From Davidsoniella eucalypti (lineage: Eukaryota > Ascomycota > Sordariomycetes > Microascales > Ceratocystidaceae), in NCBI GenBank assembly GCA_004009845.1, contig RMBW01000035.1, positions 186,001-250,000 on the forward strand: a DNA stretch of 64,000 bases, read 5' to 3'. A model generated the notes under the pieces. That model was not told the DNA's origin, ran no database searches, and saw nothing but the letters and a program-made list of their open reading frames with translations. The position numbers and the translations under genes were made by a program. Below are positions 1 to 13,520 of the stretch, in pieces; position 1 is the first letter of the stretch, and each line of letters starts with the position of its first letter.

Positions 1-1192
1 GCACATGAATAGAGCAGTTTTACAGCGCCAATCAGAGGCTGTGGTAGCCAACACCCTGAAACAAGAACAATAAAACCCGACTTCTCCTGGCTGCCTATTC
101 TGCTTGGATGTGTTCCTTATGTTCCTAGACGCTGGCTGCAGCTTGGTTCTCCATCTGCATTGAATGACAAGTGTCACGGCCAAGCCAGTGTAGCCTTCCT
201 TCCAAGCTACCGTCATTATCTATCGCCTGGGGCCCGAGTACACGCCATCATCTTCTGTCTAGTTGCCGATGGTTCCGCCAGACTAAATAAGAAAAACAGA
301 GCGCCGCCTTTTATTATGTATTATTGTCTACGCTGAGCTTAGGCTGCTTGTTGTCTTTGCCCAAAGCTTTCACAGCGCTCCCAAGAGCTAACCCAAGAAA
401 AGCAGACTCGGCTTCACTGGGAAATTCAGTTCGCTGGTCAAGGGCCAGAAGGATTCGGGAAGTGGCATTGAAAGACGTGTGGATTCCCGACTAACATGTA
501 TAACTGACCCAATGCAATTGTGAGTAGTCTCCCTTTTTCTTTTTTGCCTTTCCCTCTCCTCTCTACTTCAGTCTTGCTAAAGCCACCCCCAGACACCTAG
601 GTCGTATTCCACTAACTAGCTTGCGTTTTTTCTTTCTTTGCTTTGTGTAATGTACCTGTCCTAGCATCTTTCTCGTCCTAGCGCTGGACTCCAGGCCCTT
701 TGCCTCCTAGCCAACAAAGAAAAAGGTCATCTGCTGGCTTCCTATCTACCCAGACAACTCAAACTTGCACTAGTCCGGGAGCCATGGACATTAAAGTGGA
801 CTACGATTTCACTTTGTTCCCTCAGGCTCGAGGACCTTGACGGATAATACGGCTTTCTCAAGACTGGGGAGAAGGCAGCCCTATGATTTCTGCATAGTCG
901 TGCTAGGCTGATGCTATAACGCTCAATGGGCAAGTCGTCATTGTATAGCGACCAACACATCCCACCGTCGATTTTGTCCCCCGTGTTTGCCTTGGGGCGA
1001 TCATGTGAGCATGCATCTGCAGGAGAAAGGCCAAGAACACTTCTCTATCATGGTAGAATAAGACCCCCATGTGCCGACGAGGGGGGCACATCGACGACAG
1101 CGGCTAGTCGCAGTCGGTAGATTTCAGATACCGCTACCTTTGTTCACACAAAATATCCCCCATCCCATTCCATCCCATCCATCCTATCTCAT

Positions 1193-1205
1193 CCCCCCCC
1201 CCCCC
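1193..1205. repeat. Poly-C tract (13 C) after CATCC-type pentamers
   Basis: A run of 13 C follows a degenerate series of CCATCC/CATCCCA pentamers from about 1158, and CT-rich sequence continues to about 1240. The minus strand is therefore a G-rich tract with several closely spaced G runs. Confidence 0.9.
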
Positions 1206-4200
1206 TTCCCTTCCTCTCCTATCTCACTTTCATCTCCTGCAAGATGCTGACGGCCTTCTGGAAGAATGCAAGAGAAGGCAGAAAGCAAGAGGACAAAAAC
1301 AGGGTTGCCTATAACCCTCTCCCGTTAAATGCTACAATTTTGTCTGTAGTCGTCACCAAAACTCGGATTTGCACATCGTACATTGATTGTGGTTGTCCCG
1401 AGGCCGAACAAACCAGCCAATCTAGTCTGTTTATTCAAACCACCCACCTCGTTTCATCTTCATCCTTGAACCATTATTTAGCTATACTGAGAACATGAAA
1501 ATACTGACTGCAGGACTGGGCCAAGAACAAGGTGGAATTTGGGTAACGCCCGCTGTCTTATATCAAATTGTCAGATGTTTGCTCGACTAGACTCAAAAAT
1601 ATGTGTTGTCACAATATATTTTTGCTTTTTTACTGTCGCATTCACCTTCCAAAGTTGGAATATGTATGTATATGATGAGTTGATATAACCAGGATCAGAA
1701 AAATAACATAGCTCTTGTTTTTTTTGTCTTTTTTTTTGGTCTCATCTTTCTTGCCTGGTCGAACAATTGTCCAGCCCGCCTCCATTTTCGGCTATATCTT
1801 GAAATAGGCCTACGAATGTGCCATTCTGCTTGGTGAACGAGACAAAACAACCGAACAACACCAGTCAATATCTATAAAGGAAAACAGGATTCGCTATTCC
1901 GGTCTCCGACCCGCCGGATTATAGTCATGGTCCGGTCCATGAGATACTAGCATATCTATGGCTCCCTTCTTCCTAATTCATTGTTACAGATGCTCCATTT
2001 GTAATGAGGCTGCATTCTACAGGCTAAGTATAGCTAGGATTAACTATATATTGTATACGATTGTGTAGATATGCGTTTATCTCGTCTCTTTTCTTCTTCT
2101 TAATGGATCTTTCTATACCAATGCGTATCTACACACCCGTTATACTAATATATTGTGAATGTTGTCTCGAATAGCACATCATCATCATGGAGTGGACATG
2201 GACGCCAAGTTTATTAAGAATTAAATGGGATGTTCTCTTTATGTTCACGGCGCCAAGTCAACGAGATATTGCTGCTAATTTCAGCATATTTTTTTATATC
2301 AGGAACGCCTCACTATACCTTTTTTCATAGCAAAACGGAGGGAGGATAAGGCGAGCCATTAAAGCTATTATTCTTGGCACTTGGCAAATCAAGATGGTCA
2401 GGTATAATTTCTCTTTTCTTTATATGAGCATGAAGCTTGTATTGATCCTTAGTTGGTTTGGCCGCCAAAACATCGTTCTCACTAGTGTTTTCAACCATGG
2501 CAGACAGTATACGTAAAGATGGAAATAGAATAATGATCTTCAAAACCATGTGATATCAACAAAATAGATTCATTTAGGCCCAGCCTTGGCCTTGGTAAGT
2601 CTTGTGCCAGCTGTGACCTTTTTTTTTCAATTTTTTTTTTTTTCACACTAGTAGCCGTTATAGCCTTGTCGTTTGTATGTGGATTTTACTGCCTGTTATT
2701 TCTTCTCATGTAATTATCGACAATGTTTCTTCGTATAATATGAAGAATGAAGTGAAGCCTAATATACGTACTATGAATTGCTAGCTAGCTTAAAGACAAG
2801 GTCACAGCCCTCCCAGATCCCTTTTAGCGCCCTGTTTCATGCCTTTTGAATTAAAATGCCCTATGTACAAGGCTAGGGACCCGAAAAAAAAAAACCGAAG
2901 AGTCAGGCTATGAAAGGCATGGTGTTGGCAAAGCCGGGGACCATGCTGACTGCTCGATTTACATCTGTATACTTTTTTTTTTTAACACCTTGTTTCTCGA
3001 GCTCAAAGTAAACCATTTGAATGAATAAACAAGGATTTGGAAACAGCAAGACTTGTCGACTTCGGTAAAACTATGGCATTGAAGGAAAGAAAGAAAGCCC
3101 TTGTCCCCCAAGCTGGAGCTAACTTGAACATTGGGTCCTTGGTGTTCTTAGTGCTATGTCTAGGCCTTGGTTAGGTCCTGCCTAGGCCTTGGCTTTTGGA
3201 GAATTGGAGATAAAATGGGCAGACAGAAAAAAGTACAGATACATGGAATTAGTATAAAAAATTAAAAATAAATATTAAAAAAAAGATGGGATCAGCACCC
3301 CGGGCTCCTCTAACCTAAAGCCGCGCCGGTATCCGACTTTGACAAGTCAATAGCAACTGTCAATTTGCCAAGTAACCCTACCTGGTCTCTTTTTTTTTTT
3401 TTCTTCTCTTTCTTTCTCTACCTAGAGTAAGCCAGCCCCATGAACAGAAATCTTGGTATCGTTTCATATTCTAGCACGGGATCAAGGGGCGCTCCGTTGA
3501 GCCAGTTAGGGAGTTAGACTACGTACAATTACAGAAGCTTGGCTGGTATTGGGCAGTGAGTGGCTGAGAAGAAAATTTATTTATCATTACATGTTAATGA
3601 GCTCGCTAATACTTGTTAGGCGGGTTAGGAGAAGATCAGACAAAAACCGAATTATTGAGATCTTTCCCACTGGCACGCCAATAGTGGGTATAACTCGAAC
3701 CTAACAACGGCAATTTGACGCGATGATAGACAGGTGAAGGGTTGAAAGAATGTTTGGCAGGCTGTTTGCATTACCTGCCCATATCATAAACCGTCATTGG
3801 TGCTGCTACTTTCTGTCATTGTTTCTCGAATGTTTGGGTTGACGACGTTTCCAATCACTGACTTCCTCGCTTTTTAGAGGCAGAATCGGAAGCAGTTGGT
3901 GGGAGAAACATATATAACCGAAACTAAAGCACTGTAATTACGAGCTGTACCTGGCCCCGCGGCATTATTTACAGACAGTTATTAGTACAGAAGCGAGGCG
4001 CTACTGCAGAGTTGTAAAACACACATCATGATATGTAGTCGGAAGGGTATGCATTAAACAACGAGATAAACTCCGCATGGTAATCTTTGTTCCTTGGTAT
4101 ATATCTCTTTTCTTACTCGGCAACCGGGTCATATGTTGCGCCGTTGAATATCTGAAGATCTGAAATGAGGTTACATTCCTATCTCGTTTTCATTCATTGC

Positions 4201-7200
4201 ATAGAATTGGCTCTCTCGTCTTCATATCACTGAGAATCGATGCCACGAGGATTGCCTCAAGGGGTTGAAACATGTTTGCTGTCAATCAATTTTTTTTTCC
4301 CATCTTCTCGAAGTATTGAAAATCTCCTGATATCGAACCATTGAATAAAAAAGGAAAAAGAAAAAAAAAAAGAAAATTAGTTGGCCCTTTAGGCCCGTAG
4401 AAATAACAAACAGCAAGATCGAGGCCTTCGAATCAGCTGTAATACTAGCAATGTCATATTAATACCACTAGGTGCGTTGTCAAGCGCCCAGACCAACACA
4501 GCCTTGGGATAGTTGTCTCGTGTTATCAGAGTCGTATGCATTGCTGCGTCGTCTCCAATACTTTCGACTTCATTGATCAGAAAGAACAGAAAGTCCTAGA
4601 TTACTACTGTATAGATAGCATCAGCAAATAGAAGGGAGCGATGGGTGACTTCATATCTAGCAACATACAATTCCATAGTTCCGATTATGGGCCCGATTAC
4701 GGATATTGATGCCAGCAACTCAGCATACATCTCATGCTGATATTACTACATACTGCCAAGACTACATACTACCAAGAGTAGTACAGCCCTATTGCAACTA
4801 CCGTTACCGCTGCTGGTATAAACTGCTACTACATCGGCCACGAAAGGTGGGAAAAAAACAAGATAAAAGGAGTTTGATAAGACGCATTACATCCCATGAT
4901 ATTCCTCTCTATGACAAAGCCTACCATCAGCCTATCAAGCGTGATATTTGCAAGGCACATAGGGCAGAATTTAGTTGGAGATGGTGAGTATACTGTTGTA
5001 TCCAAGGAGTTGTTAGAGTGTCACTTTGTGTTCTATCATGTGGCAAAAGTGTCAGTCGTGGGCAGTCAGAGAAGCACATGTTATAATAAATAAAATAAAA
5101 ACAGCATGAGAAAAGGCCGGAAGTATCATTGGTATCAGGGATGGCAGTGGCAGTTAAAAATCAAAAGCATACGAAGCATAGAGCGTCACCGCTATCCGTC
5201 AAAGGAATGGCTCCTGGGAACAAGAGGTTGCAGTCTGGATCGCCACCCGGAATCCCTTTTCAAGATGTAAACAGGGCCAGAGACGACTAACGGTAGAGTC
5301 CAGACAGCGGTCTAGATCGAGCATTCGTTCCTGGGAAAATCAGTGTATTATATATCCTGCATCTTATTTATACCTGGTAAGGTTATACGAGCGTTACTGG
5401 TAGTAGATATTGGCTGGGGCGAGCGAGAAGAAGAATAATATGTAACTTAAAAAAAAAAGGAAGAAAAATAATATAATCGGCAGGACAGGATCCTAGCAGC
5501 GCCAGAAGAATTAGATACTGATACTTGACTTGCGTAGCCGATTTCAGCCCCTGCATCTTGATTCAGTATCACACGACAACGAGCACATATGTACATTGTT
5601 ATATGTATGTATGCTATATATTGCTCTATTCTCGAGTCTAGACAGCTTGATATACACAGTCGCCCTGTAGCATCAACAGAGTCTTTGTCATGCGGTAGCA
5701 AATCGGCTATATTGGCGACTTGTATACTCTTCTTCTCCAGACCGCCAGATCAGATCATTGTTAGACCAGAAATGCAACCAGGCAACGTTCATATGTATGA
5801 ACACAAGAAAACAGCTGTAGTAACCCATCATAAACGCGGGGTTCCTGCCATGTTACAGTCGTGGCCTGAATGTTCCCCCCTCATCTTTTTTTTTTTGCTC
5901 TGTCGTTTCCACTGCTCATTGGTTTTGCTTCTAGTTTCTTCTAGTAAGAGATACATGTCATACCCTCCTCGATATTCACACATAGTTACAGTGGTTATGT
6001 AACAACTTATCTGCAGCCCAATTGCCGTCGTGGATGCAGCAGGTTGGTTGTAGGGAGTGGGAAATGCAAGGCCAAGATTGCAGAAGAACAAGTAACAACC
6101 AGTCGTCACAGTAGTATTCGGTCATCAAGATGCAGAAGAAAGATAAAACGTTGGAAGCAGACAATTCAAAGGCCCGATCCAAAGAAGTCAGCCTCTTGGG
6201 ATACTACCTGAACAGTTGACAGCGCAAAAGATACAGACGTTGACTCTGCCGTCATCCATTTTATTGTAAACCCTAATAAGTATGTTGCAGGTAACCGTTC
6301 AGTCTGGACAGAGCTGTTGGTCGAACAGCAAACAAGCAGTCGTTTTTGTGCTAATCTGGCAATACATGCATCGAATTATCCTGAGGTATTTATTATGTTT
6401 TCTGTGCACTATCATGCAAGTCTCTCTTTTTTTTTTTTTTTTCTACTGTAGCATTTCTGATAGGCTTTCCGTACGGACGAACGGTTGCAACCCTAAACGG
6501 AAATAATGCGCCGTTACTGCATATCCTTCTTCTCAACTATGACGTTGCTTTTTTGTTCTCGATCTTTTTTTCTCGATTTACTTCTGCCAATTCATTTCTC
6601 TTAAGTGGATTTGAAAATTTCCGTGTGATAATATCTCTTTTTTTTTTCTGAGAAGAATTTGCCGTTGAAATCCCAGCCTAGTAGCTTTTAAAAATATGTG
6701 TCCCTTAGGAAACTAACTAGACTTTTCCTCGACATCTTTAATAGACGGGATTGTCGGCGCAAATTGATAGACGAAGGAAAGGAAAAAAAGCCCCGATAAA
6801 AGAAGGGGAACATTACATTAAAGCCTACCTGATAAAATTGTAGGTGGTTCTATTTTACTAGTACTGTGGCGCCTCGAAGTAAGGAAACTAAAGCCTGTGT
6901 TCTCGTATCTATTAGCATGACATGCTTTTCACAGAGATTTATCCTATCGACCGCTGATGTCATTGGGCTTTCTTCCATGTTTTATATCTTCGAGTCAGGT
7001 TCGGTAGACCAAATACAAACAGTTCTCCGAATAAGATAGTCACAAATATATTTACGCTAAAAAGTGCACTTTGGCTTCGTCTATGCCAAGACTCGTCAGC
7101 TCAGGCTCCGGAGAAGACAAAAAACGTAGCTTCTCTAGACCAAGGCTATGTATTCCCTTTTCATTTCTTTATTACGCATGCGTTGATGACAATACCAGCC

Positions 7201-7362
7201 AGCTTTAAAGCCATCTGGCATGTCTTTTTGAGTCGTTGTCAGTCTTGCTGTCAGGGCCTGTCGCGCTGTTTGTCCGCCTCGGCTCGCATGCTAAAAATAT
7301 ATTAAATATACACTTATTCTCACAAATGAGGCTACTTGTAGATAAGGTACCGATACCGTAAT

Positions 7363-7364
<2 letters not shown>

Positions 7365-7403
<39 letters not shown>
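7365..7403. repeat. Poly-T tract (39 T)
   Basis: An uninterrupted run of 39 T, the longest homopolymer in the window. Its exact length is likely to be unreliable in any assembly. It could be a decayed poly-A tail of a minus-strand retroposon, but no element body is recognisable beside it. Confidence 0.9.
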
Positions 7404-7406
<3 letters not shown>

Positions 7407-9150
7407 GCACACAGGTACTTTTGTTCAACGTACCAGCGGGTTTGTTTTGTCCGTTTTCGTGTCAAGTTTATTCTTTTTATTTTTTATGCTAAACTGATTT
7501 TCACTGCGGAATCCAGCAGTAGCAAACGATGCTCTCTGACTATCCGCTTGCACACGAATAGCGTAGAGGAGGCATGGGGAGGCGGCTTCTGGATGCTATT
7601 CTCGACTATCTTTCTTACTATTTCTATCTCTCGGATACACTTTAGACATGTCTTGGCCGACAAAATAATAGCCGAGTTCACTAGAGAAAATTAATATACA
7701 CAAAAGGACAAGAGATTAACGTAGATTCGAAAGCGGCAGCGAACCAAGAAGATCCCGCAGCAGATAATAACTATAAAATTAACCCCCGAGAAGTTGTGCA
7801 ACGCAATTATCCCAGCCTGTTTCCTTTCTATGCCGTCGGGTCGCTGGACAGACATGGGCATTTTTTTTTGTGCTTGGTGTATACAATCTGTAGCAAATGT
7901 CACTACGTCTTCCAGCCCCAAAGTTCGTGACTTTTAGCACAGCGCTTGTCTATCTGATAACCTGACAATCGAACAAAGCCGCCATGCCATCACGCATGAT
8001 AATACGCATTCGTCTGATTACGGCGCGGCGCAATGTCGACAAGAACCTCAACGCCAGCCCCATCCAAGCCCCCTTTTTTTTCCTAGGGATTAGTTGTATG
8101 GCAGATCTAAAAATCGACACAGGGCTTTTTGTATCACGAAGAACAAACAACACGAAATAAAGGATGAACATCAGAGCTTGCTAAACCCTGGCTTATTGAT
8201 GTTTATTTCGGCCGGCACAAGCTTGGTAAGGTGAGGAAGGGGGGGAAATGTATGTTATAGAGGTAAAGATAGTAATATAAAAAGAATAAAAAATAAACCT
8301 AGACCCTAGACTTGTCGACATTGTACAGCCTCTCTCACTCACTCTCTTCCTTCTCGGTCAACTTGCTGTGTCCAAGGCAATACCAGAAACGGTCGACTGG
8401 ATCACTAAGAAGATGGGCTGAGCCGGGGCCTATAGCCAACCCGAGGACTGCCGGCCTTCGGTCAAAAAAAAGACATTCTCGCAAGATAATGTCCAAGCTT
8501 CCTAGAATACGTTCGATAACGACATGAAGAAAAAAAAGAGGGAAAAAAAGGGAATAAGAAGAACGAAATGAAAGGCTGTTTGTAAGACGGTCAAACAAGT
8601 GCCTCTCCAGGCGCCAATAATGCCGGTCTATTTTCATGATAGCCTCATTGTCACTTGAGCTGATGAAATACTTCATGATACCTACGAAAATACCGAAACC
8701 CCAACACCACCAAGTCTAACCCTAACAAACTACAGTCGTCGAAAAGTTACTATTCAATGCACATTGTGTTATTCCCGCTTCTCTTGCTACAAAGAAGCCA
8801 AAAATGAGAGCTTGAAAGAATAGTTCATGGCTTTCTCCGTCGCTGGGTTAGAGGCTTATTTTTAATTTTTTCCAATTTTTTTTTCCCCCAAGGGGTCGAT
8901 TTGGGCTAGAGCTTCTCTTGGTATTTATCTCGGTATATTGTGTTATGATATAGACTTGGGAATCACAAGGTAGACTTGTGTTTTTTAGTCACTAATTCCT
9001 TTTTTTTTTTTGCTGTACCAATTTTTTACCATTGCTACATCGTGATCTGTGCTTGTTCAATATCTTTTCCGCGTTCTTGAATCAACACAGACTTAAACTT
9101 GAACAATGCGGTCCGATGGCGAGCTTGGTGACATAGCATCTGAGTGGTTG

Positions 9151-9174
9151 TATATATATATATATATATATATA
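9151..9174. repeat. (TA)12 microsatellite
   Basis: Twelve perfect TA units inside otherwise unremarkable intergenic sequence. Confidence 0.95.
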
Positions 9175-10456
9175 ATATGTATACCGAAAAAAGAAAGCCT
9201 CGGCAGTAATCATGAGAGGAAAGGCCTTGTCAAAGATAGCAATGGTAGTGGTGGTTTTCATGGGTTGATACCATGCTCGTCTTTGCCCTTCTCCCTTCTC
9301 ATTTCTTTCCAGAGTTCAGCGTGTTGGGAACTGGGACTAGGGATGTCTAGAAAAGAAAAGAATCCATCGCCTATTACCTATACGAGGCAGCGTTTATCAT
9401 TATTTTTTATATTTATATCCCATAATGTATGGACACTGCTAGTCTGGATGCTCGAAGGTAAGGATTCGGTACTCTTCCATGATGCGTACTACATCTCTGA
9501 ATTCTGCCTGTCTATAACTTGCTTGGCTATAGAGGATGACTTGGCCAGCAGTAGCTTTTCGGCAACAGCGAGATGTTGGTATGGATGGCGTTATCCCATC
9601 GATCCAGGGACACCGACGATCTTCACGAAGTACATGACAAAAAAAGACCTGGTACTGAGAATCAAGAAGAGATATTGAGTATACATGTAGAAAGATGATT
9701 CGCAACGGGGTCCTTACGAACCGTATTTCGGGTCCATCTTATGTGAGAAGCATAGGCAAGGCGTTGGCATGCTGTGGTGATGCACAGAAAAGGTAGCGTT
9801 AATCGTTGCTTATAGTACTTGGGTGGTATAAGCGTTCGTTTTGCTGGATGTACATGTGTATGTGTATGTAGCCTTTCCATTTGATACTGTTATCCCATGA
9901 CTGATGACGCCTCAAGTAGCCGTACCTGCACCCAAGATAATAAAGACACGTTATTCCAGCTGCGGTATATTGTATCTGACGAAAACCAAGGCAAACGAAA
10001 ACTACTTGGACATGACTGATATATTGGCATTGGGTTTGCTGCTTTATTGTCCATGTTTGATGTCTGGCTAGCTGGCTAATCTTTCCCAGAGATTAGGTTG
10101 AACGGGATGTCAGCCACGTCTTTGACGACCCGTGAAAGCCAACGAACAGAATTTGAAAACAAAAAAAGGGTCAATCACCATGCAAGATGGGACGCATTGT
10201 TCAACCCAACATACTCGGCAGGAAAGAAATAATACAGGTGCCAATAGGGAATGCCGTATGGGAGCGCAGGGTAATTTGGTTGCTGTTGCTAGGGACAGAC
10301 ACAAGAACAAGACAGGATATGAGCAGAGATTTGTTAGCTGGCAATTGGTAATCCCAAATGTTCGTCTGGGCTCCCCAGGTAGGTCGGTCGATATGGGAAG
10401 CAAGGTAAGGTGGGCTAGGTAGCTTGGCTGGTTTGGGACCAGTTCAGATTAAGTTT

Positions 10457-10467
10457 GGGGGGGGGGG
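10457..10467. repeat. Poly-G tract (11 G) followed by GGGAT pentamers
   Basis: Eleven G followed by ATGGGATGGGATG, then further G-rich sequence to about 10500. Several runs of three or more G sit within 25 bases, so a G-quadruplex is conceivable. It resembles the reverse complement of the C-rich tract near 1.16-1.21 kb, probably only because both are simple sequence. Confidence 0.85.
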
Positions 10468-12941
10468 ATGGGATGGGATGTGATTGGATGAGGGAGGGGG
10501 TATGTTCTCCTATATGCAAAGTCCAATCGGAAGATTATACGTAGGCTGGGTACATATATGCTATGTATGTAATAATGTACAAAAAAATTACATATCATTT
10601 ATATTGCAACACACTCACATAGGCAGTGAGTTGACAGCAATTACAACTGTCCCGTTCCAGAGTTTGAGGTTAGCTGGCAGCAAGCTGGGGAGGGAGGGAC
10701 ATGGGATATGATAGACATGCGCCTGAATGGACTCGGCCAAAGACATAGTGTTGGTATAACTACGGGTTCATATGATATGTAAATTACATAGTCGTCTGAT
10801 ATATGAACATGTTTTTTATTAATTTTATTAATTCATTTTGTTCAAGGTGGAAATGGAGCTCTTGATAGCGATGTAGCAGCCCTGAACTAATACTAGTATA
10901 CAATGTAGGCGAAGGTACTTCTCAGCAGTGACCGGCCACTGAGATACAGAACATTTGTTATGGTTTCGTTATATTCCTGCTCATTTCGACTTCCAATCCT
11001 TTCCGGGAACCTGTCTCAACGCCTCTGAGCATTTTGTAGCTGCTTGTATTGTAAATCCTCTGAGAACAGTATGGTCACTACCTTCTGCAGAACTTCGCGA
11101 GTGGAGAGGCGGCCCAAACCCTTAGACGCACTACCCTAAGCATAGGGTACTCGTTTTTGCACCAACTACGATATATGTACTCATGTACATGCATACATAC
11201 ACATATGTAGTCTCAATAATAACAAATACAAATACAAATACATATGTAGTCTATGCATAGTACAATGCAAGCTAGTCGTTGCTCGAGTGCGCTGATTACG
11301 TCAGACTAGCAGGAATTCAGCGTTGACACCGACGACGGCCTAGCTAGTCTGAGTACAGCAGTTTGGATCGAAGGGTTGGGTCATGTACCGCCACCTCCCA
11401 CGGCTAGTATGGCAAGTGTCTGACTGGCGAACTGCGGTTTGGCTCAGATACATCTTTGGAAGTGTTGGCACCCAGTCTTGCGTTGTCGTTATGGGAAAAG
11501 AGAGAAGCCTGGGTGTATCGGTGGTAGAGGGCTGACGAAGATGGCTTCAGAGTCTTGGGTGGAAGCCTTGGTGATTTAATGGAGCCTGCTAAACGTGCCT
11601 GTGAAGATTTACATGGTTGGAAGGCCTCGACGATAGGTTTCTGGATTATTTTTCCAACTACAATGACAATGACTGCGTATCTGTACACTAACTAAACCAA
11701 CATGACACGCTGCTTTGGAGATTGTCGGGCCGTCGACGTCCGGACTGGGGCTGGCCAGAACCCTGCCCTTTTCCTTGTACAGGCTCTCCATGTTGAGTTC
11801 CTACACTAATGATCTCATGTGGGTTTGTGGGCTCAGGGCCAAGACGGTAGAGATGTACATGTGTGTAGACAGGCTGCGGCCTGGCGGTGCCGCCCTCATG
11901 GAGGATAGGAACGGGTGCTAGCCAGCTCCATCGAGATTCGAGGACGGAGAGGTGAGATGGGGGGGCATGAAGCTAGATATAGAGAACGAAGGGCCAAAGA
12001 ACAATACGGCGTGTGTTGATGAATGGCATGTATACGGACAATATGATGCTTCCGTCGTACCTGTGCACCTCTCGTCTTACTCATCTCCCGCCTGGCTATG
12101 CATCGCATCCCAAAACAGGGCCACCCACAACCCGATGGTAGAACGAGGAGAAAAAGAAAGGAAAAGAAAGGAAAAGCGAGCGTCAAGATTCCAGCAGGGC
12201 AAGGCAGCCACTAGCGGTACACTGACCTGGGCCCTGGATCGAGATTTAATGTTGTTTTTATGTGTGAAGCTTCAACTCTGGACCAAGATGTATGACGGCC
12301 AACCCCCTCCCCCCCCCTTGTAGGCATTGAGCCTGGGGAAAACGAAGAAAAAAACGAAGAAAACGGGATCAGACCCGGCGTGTAGTTACGCCAAGAAGCA
12401 GAGAAGAAAGCAAGAGAGGGCGTGAGGTGCAGAAACGAAGGAAAAAGGCGTGAGTTGCTGTGTTTTCCCATAAGAACGCTGTTCAGCATGGAGAAAACTA
12501 GGGGAAGGCGTGGGCGCTTGAACAGCCAGGGATATATATGTGTGTCAGCAGAGACAGGCGGAGTGTATATAGCACGCAGTGAGCTGCTCTTAGACAGCGG
12601 AGAAGGTGGACAAGGGCACAGGGCGTGAGAAGTCACCATGGCAGGCATGATCGTAGCTGGTATAACGACGATAAAAGAGACAAAAAAACGCCTAGAGACC
12701 ACCCCTCCTGGGGGGTTTGTCAGTAGGGAGCACGCCTGCTAGACGCACACCGCACGCAGCTGGCAGAGTCTGGGTATAAATAACGGTAAAATGGGAGGCT
12801 AGCGAGACCCCCAGCGTCGATGTAAGCAGACCAGAAGGCGAAATAGGCTCTACTTGGACGATAGCTCGAAGCCCAGCAGAGCAAAAGCCTGGAAAGAGCC
12901 TGGGAATAACAGCGCCAATCAAGCAAAGTCAATGCTGGTAC

Positions 12942-12966
12942 CTGTCTCTGTCTCTGTCTCTGTCTG
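12942..12966. repeat. (TCTCTG)n hexamer repeat in homeobox gene leader/promoter
   Basis: About four units of a CT-rich hexamer, followed by a 19-T run at 13021-13039. It lies about 560 bp upstream of the homeobox start codon, at the beginning of the pyrimidine-rich leader. Confidence 0.85.
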
Positions 12967-13520
12967 GCTGTCGTTTTTGCTGTGTGTTGTTGCTGCTTGC
13001 TCTTGGATATATATTTATTCTTTTTTTTTTTTTTTTTTTCCAACTTGGCCTACGGACATCCAGAGTCTTTATTGCTGTATTGGGCTGTCCATACTTAATC
13101 TTCTTGGTCCCCGTTCAACTTGCTCGGCTTTTCGACTTTGGACTCCATCATCCATCCTTTTTGACCATCTTCTCCATCTCACCACCCACTACATCTTCTG
13201 TTTCCTGCTCCTCGAGACCCTCAGACCCGGCCACTCGATCGTCTTTCGTCTCTTTTCTGCTGTTGACTCTTGCGTTTTCTTATAAGACCGGCCTGTCCGC
13301 TTTGTGTCGAGCCCTTCGCTATATCGTCACCATTGTTCTTCTGTCTCCAGCTCTTATATACACATATATACATATATATCTACTACATATACACACATCT
13401 CTTGTACGCCAGACGCTTCGTACATCAATACATCTTCGTCGACTCGTGCTCTCTGCCGTCGGCCACACACTCTGCAATCTAGCATCGTCCTCGTCCCAGC
13501 TGTCTCGCCCACTACCAGCA
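12967..13520 (+). promoter_or_regulatory. Pyrimidine-rich, ATG-depleted leader of the homeobox gene
   Basis: More than 500 bases of strongly CT-biased plus-strand sequence precede the start codon at 13521, as is common around transcription starts of highly regulated fungal genes. The frame of the gene stays open without a stop back to about 12984, but contains no in-frame ATG before 13521. I therefore read it as 5' leader, not as an N-terminal extension. The transcription start cannot be located from sequence alone. Confidence 0.55.

Larger units (their letters stand above)
1..12900. other. Gene-poor AT-rich intergenic region
   Basis: No open frame here shows a recognisable domain, and no spliced gene could be assembled by eye. 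The stretch is AT-rich with many A/T homopolymers, a 13-C run, a 39-T run, a (TA)12 tract and an 11-G run. The longest ATG-initiated frame, 9106-9678 on the plus strand, would code 190 residues but reads through the (TA)n tract as alternating Tyr/Ile and matches nothing I know. Most of the region lies far upstream of the homeobox gene at 13.5 kb and may hold distal regulatory sequence or non-coding transcripts; that is inference. No tRNA-like B box with a foldable cloverleaf was found. Confidence 0.6.

Noticed and set aside
12211..12702. 163-codon minus-strand frame upstream of the homeobox gene
   Set aside because: Composition follows the purine-rich plus strand (Ser/Phe/Pro runs). No motif, and it lies in the probable promoter region.
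12984..13520. In-frame open extension of the homeobox protein by about 179 codons
   Set aside because: It starts at no ATG, crosses a 19-T run, and looks like CT-rich leader sequence. ATG 13521 is the first in-frame start.
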